A stretch of 64,000 nucleotides of DNA, from the NCBI GenBank assembly GCA_015655335.1, contig JAATFF010000069.1:1-64000 (forward strand), read 5' to 3'. A program made the translations under genes and the position numbers. Shown here piece by piece: positions 38,216 through 47,399 of this stretch. Within the stretch, counting starts at the first letter, position 1. Each line of letters opens with the position of its first letter. The notes under the pieces are model-generated. The model had not been told where the DNA came from and did not search any database. It saw only the letters and a program-made list of their open reading frames with translations. This stretch comes from Lysobacterales bacterium (GTDB lineage Bacteria; Pseudomonadota; Gammaproteobacteria; Xanthomonadales; Rhodanobacteraceae).

Positions 38216-39144
38216 AGACAGACGTCTCGTTACATGCGGACGGCGATGGGCGCGTACGCGTCTCACTGGCAGAACTGATCGCCTTGCGCAATCGTGTGGC
38301 ACGCTTGAGGCTACTGCCCCAGGATAGCCGCGCGACGCGGGTCGGCACCCAAACCAGCCGTCTCTACGGCCGCGGCATGGACTACGCCGAATCTCGCGCA
38401 TATCAACCGGGCGACGATGTGCGGCGTCTGGATTGGCGGCTCACGGCACGCAGTGGCCGGTTGCACACCAAGCTGTTTCAGGAAGAACGCGAAGGGCAGT
38501 TGCTCATCCTGCTGGATCAGCACGCCAGCATGCGTTTTGGAACGCGTGCACGCTTCAAATCAGTGCAGGCTGCCCGAGCTGCATCGCTTGCTGCTTGGTA
38601 TGCCGTTCGAGCAGGAGAGCGCGTCGGGCTGATGCTGTTCGGCGGCAACACACATTTGCAACGTCCGCGTGCCGGCGTGTGCGGTGCCCTGGATGTGTGC
38701 GGTGCGTTAGCCAGGTGCGACGCCGATCCGTCCGATCGCCAGGAGTCGCTGTCACAAGCGTTACAGCATGTGATGCGGCTTCAACAAAGCGCCAATCGCG
38801 TACTGCTTATCAGCGACGGCCATAGTACCGACGACGCAGCGCGCAAACGAATGCTGGAGATGATGCGCCACACGGCGTTGCGCGTGCTGGTTGTTGCCGA
38901 CGCGCTCGAATTGCAGCTGGCTCCACCCGGGCATTACCCGATGGAACAGGCTGGGCAGCGGCGGCGCCTGACATTGCAGTCCACGCATCAGCGAGAGATG
39001 TTTCAACAACAGTTAGGATCGGGCCAGACACGCCTGGTCGCCATGACCCAATCATTGGGTATCCCCTGTCGCGTTATCGACACGACGGTGGAACCGATAG
39101 AGGCCACCTCAGCCTTGCTGCGCGATGCGGGCGTTCGCCGATGA
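38212..39144 (+). CDS. DUF58 domain protein (Bat operon)
   Basis: 310 residues. The DUF58 signature GRGMDYAESRAYQPGDDVRRLDWRLTARSGRLHTKLFQEER (residues about 53-90) is clear, followed by a von Willebrand-like core with ILLDQHASMRFGTRARFK, where the metal-site residues appear as DxHxS instead of DxSxS, and by RVLLISDGHSTDD. No membrane segment. The GTG start overlaps the moxR stop. Such proteins are probably MoxR substrates or adaptors; the precise role is unknown. Confidence 0.88.
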   Translation: MKTDVSLHADGDGRVRVSLAELIALRNRVARLRLLPQDSRATRVGTQTSRLYGRGMDYAESRAYQPGDDVRRLDWRLTARSGRLHTKLFQEEREGQLLILLDQHASMRFGTRARFKSVQAARAASLAAWYAVRAGERVGLMLFGGNTHLQRPRAGVCGALDVCGALARCDADPSDRQESLSQALQHVMRLQQSANRVLLISDGHSTDDAARKRMLEMMRHTALRVLVVADALELQLAPPGHYPMEQAGQRRRLTLQSTHQREMFQQQLGSGQTRLVAMTQSLGIPCRVIDTTVEPIEATSALLRDAGVRR

Positions 39145-39641
39145 GCCGGCTGTTGCCGCAGGATCTCGCCTTACGCGATATCCATCTTCCGCCCGGACCT
39201 TCTTGGTGGCCGCCAGCGCCCGGATGGTGGGTATTGTCCGGCGTTTTTTGCTTGGTTTTGTTCGTGGCGTGCGTCATTTACCGCCGCGTACGCCGGGAAC
39301 GAATCTGGCAAGCGCAGATACTTGCAGAAATTCCTGCGTTGGCAGCACGCTACCCTGATGACGATGTTGCGTACGCCTCTGCACTGCATCAACTGCTTCG
39401 TCGCGTCGCACGCCGTTACGCCGCCGATGCCCATCGACTTCAGGGTGAACGCTGGCGAGAAATATTGGCGCAAGTACCGGTCGATACGGGAACGCTCGAT
39501 ATGCTAACCACGCTTGAAGCGCGCATGTATCAGTCGCACGCCGAATTCGATCGTGCTGCGATGCAGGCCGCTGTGGTTCGTTGGCTGCGATCCGCTTTGC
39601 CACACACAAAGGGGACGGTTAAGGAGCCGACGCATGCCTGA
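39141..39641 (+). CDS. DUF4381 domain membrane protein (Bat operon)
   Basis: 166 residues. The N-terminus carries the family motif LRDIHLPPGPSWWPPAPGWW, then one transmembrane helix (residues about 32-52, SGVFCLVLFVACVIYRRVRR) and a cytoplasmic helical domain. DUF4381 proteins occur almost only between the DUF58 and BatA genes of Bat operons and presumably form part of the same membrane complex. The start overlaps the DUF58 stop by four bases; the 3' end overlaps batA by eight. Confidence 0.88.
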   Translation: MSRLLPQDLALRDIHLPPGPSWWPPAPGWWVLSGVFCLVLFVACVIYRRVRRERIWQAQILAEIPALAARYPDDDVAYASALHQLLRRVARRYAADAHRLQGERWREILAQVPVDTGTLDMLTTLEARMYQSHAEFDRAAMQAAVVRWLRSALPHTKGTVKEPTHA

Positions 39642-40611
39642 ATTCGCGTGGCCGTGGGTATTTGTGCTGCTGCCGCTACCCTGGCTTTTGTGGCGTGGAT
39701 TAAAGCCGGCTGCACCCGGTCAGGCACTCTTGCTGCCACATGCCACACTCTCATGGAGTGACGGTGACGGCATACCCGTACGTAGCGCGGCCTCCTGGTT
39801 GCTGGGCCTAGGCTGGCTATGCCTGCTGGTCGCCGCCGCGCGACCGCAGACATTGGGGGCGCCGCAGGCGCAACGGCATAGTGGTCGAGCGATGATGCTT
39901 GCGGTCGATCTTTCCGGCAGCATGCAAACGCCGGATATGCAATTGGGTGGTCAGCAGCTCAGTCGTTTTGGCGCGGTGGAAGCCATTGCCGGCGACTTCA
40001 TCTCCCGTCGCAGCGGTGACGAGCTTGGATTGATTTTATTCGGCACGCGCGCCTTTCTAGTCACACCGCTTACCTATGATCTCAGCGCCGTTCGCGCGCA
40101 GTTACAGAGCGCGGCTGTCGGACTGCCAGGTACCGAAACGGCCATTGGTGATGCCATCGCTGTGGCGGTGAAACGCTTAGCCGCGTTGCCCGAGCAGGCA
40201 CGCGTGGTGGTGCTGCTTACAGACGGCGTCAACAATTCAGGAAATATCTCGCCTCAGGATGCGGCTCGTGCAGCAAAGGCCGCAGGCGTGCGCATCTACA
40301 CCATCGGCATAGGCGCTACCAGCATGACGGTGCCGGGATTGTTCGGCGACAGCGTCATCAATCCGTCGGCCGATCTGGATGCAAATATGCTCACCTATCT
40401 GGCGCATGAGACCGGTGGGCAGTTCTATCGTGCCACGGATGGCAATCAATTGGCCGACGCATATCGCGCGATCGATGCATTGGAGCCGATGCCCCAGCAA
40501 GGGCCCAGTCTTCGTTTGCGGCGTGAATGGTTCCGCGTGCCACTCGCGGCGGCGGTATTGTGTCTATTGCTAGGCATGTTCTGGCCACGACTGCGAATAG
40601 TGCAGCGATGA
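39634..40611 (+). CDS. batA: BatA-like von Willebrand factor A protein
   Basis: 325 residues. Two N-terminal membrane helices (FAWPWVFVLLPLPWLLW and SAASWLLGLGWLCLLVAAA), a VWA domain with a complete metal-ion site (DLSGS, D92/S94/S96; later TGT-type PGTETAIGDAI and LLTDGVNNSG), and a C-terminal helix (VPLAAAVLCLLLGMFW). A BatA VWA domain binds ligand or partner through Mg2+. The ATG at 39634 has aaggag 8 bp upstream. This is the only Bat VWA protein here with an intact canonical site. Confidence 0.92.
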   Translation: MPEFAWPWVFVLLPLPWLLWRGLKPAAPGQALLLPHATLSWSDGDGIPVRSAASWLLGLGWLCLLVAAARPQTLGAPQAQRHSGRAMMLAVDLSGSMQTPDMQLGGQQLSRFGAVEAIAGDFISRRSGDELGLILFGTRAFLVTPLTYDLSAVRAQLQSAAVGLPGTETAIGDAIAVAVKRLAALPEQARVVVLLTDGVNNSGNISPQDAARAAKAAGVRIYTIGIGATSMTVPGLFGDSVINPSADLDANMLTYLAHETGGQFYRATDGNQLADAYRAIDALEPMPQQGPSLRLRREWFRVPLAAAVLCLLLGMFWPRLRIVQR

Positions 40612-42518
40612 TCGACGCCCTGCATCAATTCCACTTTTTGCAGCCATGGTGGTTACTCGGCTTATTCGGGTTGCCGTTGGTGCTGGCCTTTGGATTGCGC
40701 AGCAACGCTACGCAACGCGAACTCAGTCAGCTTGCCGATGCCGAACTCTTGCCACATCTGTTGAGCGGCAGTGTGCGCGGCAGACGCTGGTCATCAGGTT
40801 TGTTCGCCTTGGGTTGGGCTCTTTGTGTGTTCGCGCTGGCAGGGCCCACGTGGAGTCGCATTGCTGAGCCCCTGTATGCAGATCGCGCTGCGCAGGTTGT
40901 TGCGCTGTCGCTATCGCAACACATGCTGGCGCGCGACGTGCTTCCCAGACGCATCGATCGCGCACGCTATAAAGCGCACGACTTGCTCGCCGCCAATCGG
41001 GATGGACTCAATGCGCTGATCGGCTATGCGGGACAATCTTTTTTGGTTGCGCCACTGACCAGCGACGCGCACAGCCTCGACGATCTACTCAATGCGATGG
41101 CGCCGGATATCATGCCTGTCGATGGCGACAATGCTGCACAAGCCATCGAGCAGGGTGTCGCACTGATCCGCGACGCCAAATTAAGCGGTGGTTCGTTGGT
41201 CTTGATTACCGATGATGCGGACACAGCAGCTCAAGCCGCTGCGCGCAAAGCGCTGACTTCGGGCGTTCGTGTTTCCGTACTAGGCCTCGGCACTGAGCAA
41301 GGCGCGCCGATACCGCAAGTGGATGGCAGTTTCTTGCGTGACGAACAGAGTGATATGGTTGTCGCGCGCCGCAACGATACGAACTTGCGCGCACTGGCTC
41401 AGGCAGGTGGTGGTCGTTACGAGGTGATGAGCGAAGACGGCAGTGACACTGCTGCGCTGCGTCCCGAACGCCAGCCATCTCAATCCATCTTGGTCGTCGA
41501 TGGACAACGCGGCGATGCATGGCACGACGAAGGGCCGTGGTTGTTGCTGCCATTGCTGATAGTTGTGGCGATGGTTTTTCGCCGCGGATGGATACTGCTG
41601 GTGCCGTTGGTGTTGTTGCCATGGTGCCCACGGGCTGCGCATGCGTCGGGCTGGCAGGATTGGTGGCAACGACCCGATCAGCAGGCAGCCAGCGCGTTGC
41701 GACAAGGCAATGCGGCCAAGGCGCAGTCACTGGCTCAAGATCCCGCATGGCGCGGTGCTGCTGCTTATCGTGCGAACCATTACGCGGAGGCCGTGAAGGC
41801 GCTCGAACAAGCCAACGGCGCGGACGCGCAGTACAACCTGGGAAATGCGCTGGCCAAACTTGGCCATTACCCGGAGGCCATCAAAGCTTACGACCGCGCG
41901 TTGCAGGACGACCCACATAACGAGGATGCGCGCGCCAATCGCAAGATGGTCGAAGAGGCCATGCGCAAATCTCCGCAGAGATCGTCATCGTCGCAGCAAC
42001 AGCCGTCAGGCGGTGGACAAGGGAATCAAGATAATCAGAACGGCCAGAATGGTCGCTCAGGGCAATCGTCCGCGCAGGGACAAGATGGTCAGAATCAGGG
42101 ACAGCAACGCGATCAGTCCGGGCAACAACAAGGCAATGACACATCGAGCGGTCAACGTTCGAATAATGGAAACGAGTCGCAGCAGGATGCGCGCAATAAC
42201 TCCGCACAAAACGGGTCCAATCAAACCCCAGCGGCAACATCGACGAGCGAACAAGCCCAGGCAGCCAAGGCACAGCAGGGTCTGAAGGCGCAGTTGAACC
42301 AAGCGCTATCCAGAGAGCGGCAAAAAGGCAGTCAGGCACCACCAGGGCACGAACTGGGTGCGATGGATAGCGACGATCCCCTTGCGAAACTGCCCAATGA
42401 CATTCGGCGCGATCTGCAGCGAGTGCCGGATGATCCGGGCGCGTTGTTACGTCGGAAGTTCGAGCTTGAATACCGGGAGCGCACGGGCGCGCCATCGGTC
42501 GATGGAGATGGTCCATGA
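40608..42518 (+). CDS. BatB/BatC-type VWA and TPR fusion protein
   Basis: 636 residues. Two N-terminal helices, a VWA domain (residues about 90-290), a third helix pair (about 305-345, WLLLPLLIVVAMVFRRGWILL), TPR repeats (YNLGNALAKLGHYPEAIKAYDRALQDDPHNEDAR, residues about 405-445), then a Gln/Asn/Ser/Gly-rich low-complexity stretch (about 455-560). The VWA metal site is degenerate: the expected DxSxS reads SLSQH (residues 101-105), with Asp and last Ser lost. BatB and BatC functions are thus joined in one protein, as in other gammaproteobacteria. Overlaps batA and batD by four bases each. Confidence 0.9.
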   Translation: MIDALHQFHFLQPWWLLGLFGLPLVLAFGLRSNATQRELSQLADAELLPHLLSGSVRGRRWSSGLFALGWALCVFALAGPTWSRIAEPLYADRAAQVVALSLSQHMLARDVLPRRIDRARYKAHDLLAANRDGLNALIGYAGQSFLVAPLTSDAHSLDDLLNAMAPDIMPVDGDNAAQAIEQGVALIRDAKLSGGSLVLITDDADTAAQAAARKALTSGVRVSVLGLGTEQGAPIPQVDGSFLRDEQSDMVVARRNDTNLRALAQAGGGRYEVMSEDGSDTAALRPERQPSQSILVVDGQRGDAWHDEGPWLLLPLLIVVAMVFRRGWILLVPLVLLPWCPRAAHASGWQDWWQRPDQQAASALRQGNAAKAQSLAQDPAWRGAAAYRANHYAEAVKALEQANGADAQYNLGNALAKLGHYPEAIKAYDRALQDDPHNEDARANRKMVEEAMRKSPQRSSSSQQQPSGGGQGNQDNQNGQNGRSGQSSAQGQDGQNQGQQRDQSGQQQGNDTSSGQRSNNGNESQQDARNNSAQNGSNQTPAATSTSEQAQAAKAQQGLKAQLNQALSRERQKGSQAPPGHELGAMDSDDPLAKLPNDIRRDLQRVPDDPGALLRRKFELEYRERTGAPSVDGDGP

Positions 42519-44248
42519 GTTATCGCTGGCTTTTGTTGCTATGTCTGCTGTTCCCGCTGAGTGCGATGGCGAGCAGCGTGCAGGCGACGCTGGATCGCAC
42601 GGATGTGCACCTGGGCGAGACGGTCACGCTCAACCTGCGCATTGATGGCGCCGTGAATGCAAGCACGCCAGATCTCAGCGCGCTGGATGGCGATTTCGAG
42701 GTGCTCGGCACATCGACCAATAGCGCGTTGAGCATCGATAACGGCCGGCCCACGGCACAAGTGATTATTGGCATCGCTTTGCGACCCAAGCACATCGGTA
42801 ACTTGCAGATACCGGCATTGACGGTCGCTGGAAGTTCATCCGCACCGCTTGCCTTGCATGTCAGTCCGCCGGACAGTTCGGTGATGACGGAAAGTCACAA
42901 AGATGTTTTCCTTGAGACAGCGGCTGAGCCCACCCACGTTTATGTCGGCCAACAGTTGCTCTACACCGTGCGTCTTTTTTTCGACGTGAACCTCAATGGT
43001 GGAACCTTGCCCGATCCACACGTGGACGGTGCGGATCTGCATCAGCTCGGTGGTGATGCCAATTATGAGTCGGAGCGCAACGGCAAGCGCTATCACGTCG
43101 TGGAACGGCATTACGCGGTGATCCCCCATCATGCCGGTTCGCTGACGATTCCATCGGTCGAATTCCAGGGTGAGGCAGCTGATTCCGCCAATCCGAACGA
43201 TCCAAGTGGCTTGCTGGGGCAGGGTGGTTTATTCGGGAATAGCACGCCTATCTCTGCCGATTCAGCGCCGGTAGATATCCAGGTGCAAGCCGCGCCGGCG
43301 AATTGGGGTGGTACGACATGGTTGCCCGCTCGCGCGCTCGCACTGGGTGTCGAAGGCTGGCCTTCCGATGACAAGCTCCGTGTTGGACAGCCCATCAATC
43401 TGCGCATAAGTGTCCAGGCCACGGGTTTGGCTGTCGACGCATTGCCGGAGCCAAGCTTGCCGGCTATTGACGGTGCGACGGTGTATCCCGATCGACCCGT
43501 CGACACCGCGCATGACGATGGACAGTGGCTGATCGGACGCCGCGAACGCAGTTTTGCGATTTTTCCGCAGCACACGGGTACGTTGACCATTCCCGCGATG
43601 ACGTTGACCTGGTTTGATGTGCAGAGTGGACAAAAACAAGTTGCGACGCTTCCGGCGCGCACGTTGACCGTGTTGCCGGCTGCAAATGGCGCACCGGCTA
43701 CGCCTTCATCGGCATCCCAGGTCGCAATGGCGCTGGCGTCGTCAACGACAGTAAACAGCGGTGGCACCGTTGCTAAACAGAACGTACTTTCTCCTGTTGG
43801 TCCATCTACACCTTGGCGCTGGATCGCGATGGCCAGCTTGGGTCTCTGGGTGTTCAGCGCGGTCGCGTTCCTGTGGATGCGCAGGCGCAAACCCGCTTAC
43901 ATATCGTCTGCCGTTCCCGATTCGACGGAGTCCGCGCAGAAGCTCCGTCACGTATTCTTAGCGGCGGCACGCGGTAATGATCCCGTCTCGCAGGCTCGCT
44001 CGCTGCTTGCGTGGGCGCGTGCCGAGCGGCCCGGTTTGCAGAACTTGGGACAACTGTCCGCGGCCCTCGCTTCGGGATCTCAACAAGCCGCGATCGAACA
44101 GTTGCAGCGACAGCAATACGCAAGTGTGGCGACCGGCAATGCGATCGATCTTGTTGCCGCGTTCTCACATGGATTTGTGTGGCGTCAGGAAAGCAAACAC
44201 GGTGACGACTCACCACTGCCGCCGCTCTATCCCTTCAAACTGGATTGA
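42515..44248 (+). CDS. batD: BatD family membrane protein
   Basis: 577 residues. Signal peptide ([15 protein letters not shown]), BatD immunoglobulin-like domains ([65 protein letters not shown] is family typical), one transmembrane helix at about 433-452 ([23 protein letters not shown]), and a cytoplasmic helical tail. It is the last gene of the moxR-bat operon. Its last 14 bases overlap the 3' end of the convergent macrodomain gene. Confidence 0.9.
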   Translation: MSYRWLLLLCLLFPLSAMASSVQATLDRTDVHLGETVTLNLRIDGAVNASTPDLSALDGDFEVLGTSTNSALSIDNGRPTAQVIIGIALRPKHIGNLQIPALTVAGSSSAPLALHVSPPDSSVMTESHKDVFLETAAEPTHVYVGQQLLYTVRLFFDVNLNGGTLPDPHVDGADLHQLGGDANYESERNGKRYHVVERHYAVIPHHAGSLTIPSVEFQGEAADSANPNDPSGLLGQGGLFGNSTPISADSAPVDIQVQAAPANWGGTTWLPARALALGVEGWPSDDKLRVGQPINLRISVQATGLAVDALPEPSLPAIDGATVYPDRPVDTAHDDGQWLIGRRERSFAIFPQHTGTLTIPAMTLTWFDVQSGQKQVATLPARTLTVLPAANGAPATPSSASQVAMALASSTTVNSGGTVAKQNVLSPVGPSTPWRWIAMASLGLWVFSAVAFLWMRRRKPAYISSAVPDSTESAQKLRHVFLAAARGNDPVSQARSLLAWARAERPGLQNLGQLSAALASGSQQAAIEQLQRQQYASVATGNAIDLVAAFSHGFVWRQESKHGDDSPLPPLYPFKLD

Positions 44249-44756
44249 GCGCACGTCGCCAGATCGCCGCCATGCGATCGTCGAAGCAGCACAGTTGCAC
44301 GTCCAGCTCTGTGTGTGTATCGAGTATGCCGCGCAATGCGGCGACCGCGACGTTCGCTGCCTGATCCGGCGGGTAGCCATAGACGCCGCAGCTGATCGCA
44401 GGAAACGCGATGCTATGCAGCTCATGGTCGATCGCCAACGCCATGCATGCGCGATAAGAGCGCCCCAGCAGCTCGGCTTCGCCATCGTCACCGCCGCGCC
44501 AGACCGGTCCGACGGTATGGATCACGTAGCGCGCAGGTAACGCAAAACCGGGCGTCAACCGCGCTTCGCCGGTGGGACAGCGGACTCCCGGTGCCACTTC
44601 CGGTAGTGAGCGGCAAGCGGCCAACAGCTCGGGTCCGGCAGCGCGATGGATCGCGCCATCCACCCCGCCGCCGCCCAGCAACCCGGGGTTGGCGGCGTTG
44701 ACGATGGCGTCCAGGGCCAATCGGGTAAGGTCGGAAGTAACGACAGTCATGGGCAT
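44235..44756 (-). CDS. Macrodomain ADP-ribose hydrolase (YmdB type)
   Basis: 173 residues, a single macrodomain. [29 protein letters not shown] (residues about 17-45) is the ADP-ribose-binding signature with catalytic Asn and Asp of the MacroD/YmdB class; [16 protein letters not shown] and [23 protein letters not shown] follow. Such enzymes remove O-acetyl-ADP-ribose or protein-linked ADP-ribose; YmdB also modulates RNase III in E. coli. The start may be the ATG at 44756 or, equally, at 44750. It is divergent from the marR gene (58-bp gap) and its 3' end overlaps batD by 14 bases. Confidence 0.9.
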   Translation of the reverse strand: MPMTVVTSDLTRLALDAIVNAANPGLLGGGGVDGAIHRAAGPELLAACRSLPEVAPGVRCPTGEARLTPGFALPARYVIHTVGPVWRGGDDGEAELLGRSYRACMALAIDHELHSIAFPAISCGVYGYPPDQAANVAVAALRGILDTHTELDVQLCCFDDRMAAIWRRALNPV

Positions 44757-44805
44757 AAGTTCAGCTCATTTCGGCTTATGCTTGGCCTATGTGACACTCA
44801 GAGTG
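44753..44805. promoter_or_regulatory. Candidate operators between macrodomain and marR genes
   Basis: Two inverted repeats fill the short divergent gap: gcataag (44753-44759) with cttatgc (44775-44781), and cactc-a-gagtg (44795-44805) ending 9 bp before the marR ATG. The second is the sort of short palindrome that MarR proteins bind to repress themselves. Assignment is positional inference. Confidence 0.45.
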
Positions 44806-44814
44806 CTACACATC

Positions 44815-45285
44815 ATGGCAAAAACGGAAGATATTTCCTTCGGGTATCTGCTCAACGACGTCACGCTGCTGTTTCGCAAGCATTTCGATCGGCGCGCGGT
44901 GAAGTTCGGATTGACGCGCGCCCAGTGGCGCGCGACCAAAATGCTGTATCGCCGCGAGGGCCTGCGGCAGACGGAACTTGCCGAATTCCTTGAAATGGAG
45001 CCGATCGCGGTGGGGCGTGTAATCGATCGCCTGCAGGCAGCGGGGTTTGTCGAGCGTCGCCCGGATCCCAAGGATCGTCGCGCATGGCGCTTGTACACCA
45101 CCGCGCAGGCCAGCGAGGTGGTCGACGATATGGAGCGTATTGCGTACGAACTGCGCCGGGAATGCACGGTAGGCATCACCTACGAAGAAATGTGCCAGGC
45201 GATGGACGTCATGACGCGTCTGAAGGAAAACCTGCAAGCGCTCGACGCTGGCGAGACGCCGCCCGCGCCTGTCGGGGACAGCTAA
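44815..45285 (+). CDS. MarR family transcriptional regulator
   Basis: 156-residue winged-helix dimer. The DNA-binding domain is clear: LTRAQWRATKMLYRREGLRQTELAEFLEMEPIAVGRVIDRLQAAGFVERRPDPKDRRAWRLYTT (residues about 34-97), with the DxRxxxxxLT wing in the form DRRAWRLYTT. Flanking helices form the dimer interface. Inducer and targets cannot be read from sequence; the divergent macrodomain gene and its own promoter are the simplest targets. The start is the ATG at 44815; longer in-frame sequence runs back through the divergent gene. Confidence 0.9.
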   Translation: MAKTEDISFGYLLNDVTLLFRKHFDRRAVKFGLTRAQWRATKMLYRREGLRQTELAEFLEMEPIAVGRVIDRLQAAGFVERRPDPKDRRAWRLYTTAQASEVVDDMERIAYELRRECTVGITYEEMCQAMDVMTRLKENLQALDAGETPPAPVGDS

Positions 45286-45309
45286 CGCAACCCGGCTCCA
45301 TTGGCAAAA

Positions 45310-45334
45310 GAAAGGCGGCCATCGGCCGCCTTTC
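45310..45334. terminator. Bidirectional terminator between marR and M28 peptidase genes
   Basis: Perfect 11-bp stem (gaaaggcggcc / ggccgcctttc) with loop atc, an A-rich left flank and tttctt on the right. It serves both the marR gene and the convergent peptidase gene. Confidence 0.85.
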
Positions 45335-45359
45335 TTCATCCGCGATCAAACGCCCTTGT

Positions 45360-46811
45360 TCAATCGCCTGCACCGTCACCGGCGAATGCACCGGGTGCCG
45401 AGCCAAAGTCGCCGTCGGCCTGCGCAGCCATATAGGTGAATACCGCATACACCGCCACGTTCTGCGAGAGTTGTTGCGGGTCGATCTTGTCCAGCGTGTC
45501 GTTGGCGGTGTGGTGCCAATCGAAGTAATAGGTCGCGTCCTGATCCAGCGACAACGCGGCCATGCCCTTCAGATGCATCTGCGAGAGATCCGACCCGCCG
45601 CCGCCGGGAAGCTTGGGATCGTAGGCAACGCCGATCGGGGCGAGCACTTTGGCGATCTGCTCGATGGCGCCACGTGCCTGCGGTTTGACGCTGGCGGTCA
45701 TCTTCCAAACGGGCGCCGCGCCCAGGTCAGATTCCGAGCCTAGCTGGAATTTGGCGACCTCGGCGGCATGCTTCTCTGCGTATGCGCGGCCGCCCCACAG
45801 GCCCATCTCCTCGTTGGCGAAGGCAATCACGCGAACGGTGCGATCAGGACGTTGCGGCAGATCGTGGATCAGTTTGGCCGCGCCCAGCGCGATGGCCACG
45901 CCCGCACCGTCGTCGATAGCGCCGGTGCCTGGGTCCCAGGAATCGAGGTGACCGCCGATCGCCACCACCTGATCGGGATATTTGCGCCCGGTGATCTCGC
46001 CAATCACGTTGTAACCGGTGTACTGGCCTTCGAAGCCACAATCCAGATCGAGCTTTAGGGTCACCGGCTTGTTGTAGGCCAGCACGCGCTCAAGCTGGTC
46101 GGCGTCCGGATTGGATAGTGCGGCGGCCGGAAGGGCCTTCTCTGGGTGCGCAAAGTCGGTGAAGCCTGTGACGCCGGTGTGCGGCGTGCGGCTGTTCGCG
46201 TCGGTGCCGGCCGAGCGCAGCAGGAAGGCGGCGGCACCCTTGGCAGCGGCGATCAGCGGGCCTGCCTCGCGAATGCCCGCGCCGATGCCGTAGTCGTGGC
46301 CGTCCTTATAGCGATGCATGCGAAAACCGATATAGACGATCTTGCCTTTGATGCTGGCGGGATCGGCGGCTTTCAGTGCATCCAGGCTGGCAAACTGAAC
46401 CACCTGCGCCGTAAGGCCGCCTTTGGGCGTTCCTCCGGAGTAACCCAGTGCAATCAACGTCAGTGGCTGCGGGAAGGGCGCGACAATGGCGCCGTGTTCA
46501 CTACGGCGTACCCAAAGCGGATACGTCGCCGGCTCCGTGTAGACCTTATCGAAACCCAGCGCTTTGAACTTGGCGATGGCCCATTCCCGGGCGCGTGCAT
46601 CGTTGACGCCGCCGGCCATGCGCGCGCCGACTTCGGTAGTCAACGACTCGACGACTTTGTACGCCGTGTCGTCGTGCATGGCGCTATCACGTAGCTGCAC
46701 GGCGGTCTGTACGGCGGCCGCGGGTATGGTGGTGGGGGTATCAGCGGCGCAGACGAGGCCATTGGCCAGCATCAGGCCAGCAGCGAGCAGGGATAGGGCG
46801 GGGCGTTGCAT
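45360..46811 (-). CDS. Secreted M28 family zinc peptidase
   Basis: 483 residues. Signal peptide (LSLLAAGLMLANGLVCA). A PA-like insert (residues about 130-250) lies inside the M28 fold. Zinc ligands in the family order: His and Asp in GGHLDSWDPGTGAIDDGAG, catalytic and metal Glu in FANEEMGLWGG, Asp in LGSESDLG, and the last His in DWHHTANDTLDKI. This pattern fits aminopeptidases of the carboxypeptidase Q / aminopeptidase S kind, probably acting in the periplasm or outside the cell. Its peptide preference is not deducible. The gene stands between mscL and marR; an inverted repeat (gagcccc/ggggctc, 46830-46849) lies 18 bp upstream of the ATG. Confidence 0.92.
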   Translation of the reverse strand: MQRPALSLLAAGLMLANGLVCAADTPTTIPAAAVQTAVQLRDSAMHDDTAYKVVESLTTEVGARMAGGVNDARAREWAIAKFKALGFDKVYTEPATYPLWVRRSEHGAIVAPFPQPLTLIALGYSGGTPKGGLTAQVVQFASLDALKAADPASIKGKIVYIGFRMHRYKDGHDYGIGAGIREAGPLIAAAKGAAAFLLRSAGTDANSRTPHTGVTGFTDFAHPEKALPAAALSNPDADQLERVLAYNKPVTLKLDLDCGFEGQYTGYNVIGEITGRKYPDQVVAIGGHLDSWDPGTGAIDDGAGVAIALGAAKLIHDLPQRPDRTVRVIAFANEEMGLWGGRAYAEKHAAEVAKFQLGSESDLGAAPVWKMTASVKPQARGAIEQIAKVLAPIGVAYDPKLPGGGGSDLSQMHLKGMAALSLDQDATYYFDWHHTANDTLDKIDPQQLSQNVAVYAVFTYMAAQADGDFGSAPGAFAGDGAGD

Positions 46812-46899
46812 CGGGTGACTCCTGGTAGCGAGCCCCGATTATGGGGCTCACGCCAGCCGGCGCTTAGGCCGGAAGTCATGCTGGTCTACCGATGAGTGC

Positions 46900-47307
46900 T
46901 TATGGCTTGTTTTTCAGCAGATCGCGAATTTCGGTAAGCAGCACCACATCCGGCGGCGTCGCAGCAGCAGCCTTGGTGTAGAACCTATTGATGAGCTTGA
47001 CCAGGATAAAGATGGCGAACGCAACGATCACGAAGGCGATGATCGTGTTGACGAAGCTGCCATAGTTGATGGCGACCTCAGGAAGCTTGTGCGCGGGATT
47101 GCTGTCGTCGGCGGCCTTGATCACCCATTTCATGGACGAGAAATCGATGCCGCCGGTGAGCCAGCCGATCGGCGGCATGATGACGTCGCTGACCAGCGAG
47201 GTAACTATCTTGCCGAACGCAGCGCCGATGACGATACCCACCGCCATGTCGACCACGTTGCCACGCATGGCAAATTCCTTGAACTCCTGCAGCATGCTCA
47301 TTGTCAT
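46900..47307 (-). CDS. mscL: Large-conductance mechanosensitive channel MscL
   Basis: 135 residues, the normal size. The amphipathic N-terminus [45 protein letters not shown] contains helix TM1 with the hydrophobic gate; TM2 is [24 protein letters not shown]; the C-terminal bundle helix [12 protein letters not shown] is present. The homopentamer opens under membrane tension to release solutes during hypo-osmotic shock. Two starts (M1 and M4) are possible; family members begin at MSMLQEF. It is monocistronic as far as can be seen. Confidence 0.96.
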   Translation of the reverse strand: MTMSMLQEFKEFAMRGNVVDMAVGIVIGAAFGKIVTSLVSDVIMPPIGWLTGGIDFSSMKWVIKAADDSNPAHKLPEVAINYGSFVNTIIAFVIVAFAIFILVKLINRFYTKAAAATPPDVVLLTEIRDLLKNKP

Positions 47308-47399
47308 CTCCCCGAAGTTTTGAGCCGGATGGCGTCACCGACTTTAACGCAGCCGTGACCCAGCAGACAGCGTTTGTGTGGCCAAAAGACAGCCTGGCA

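Noticed and set aside
46830-46849. gagcccc/ggggctc inverted repeat as the mscL terminator
   Set aside because: There is no T tract on the minus strand and it lies 50 bp past mscL, within the likely 5' leader of the peptidase gene; noted under that gene only.
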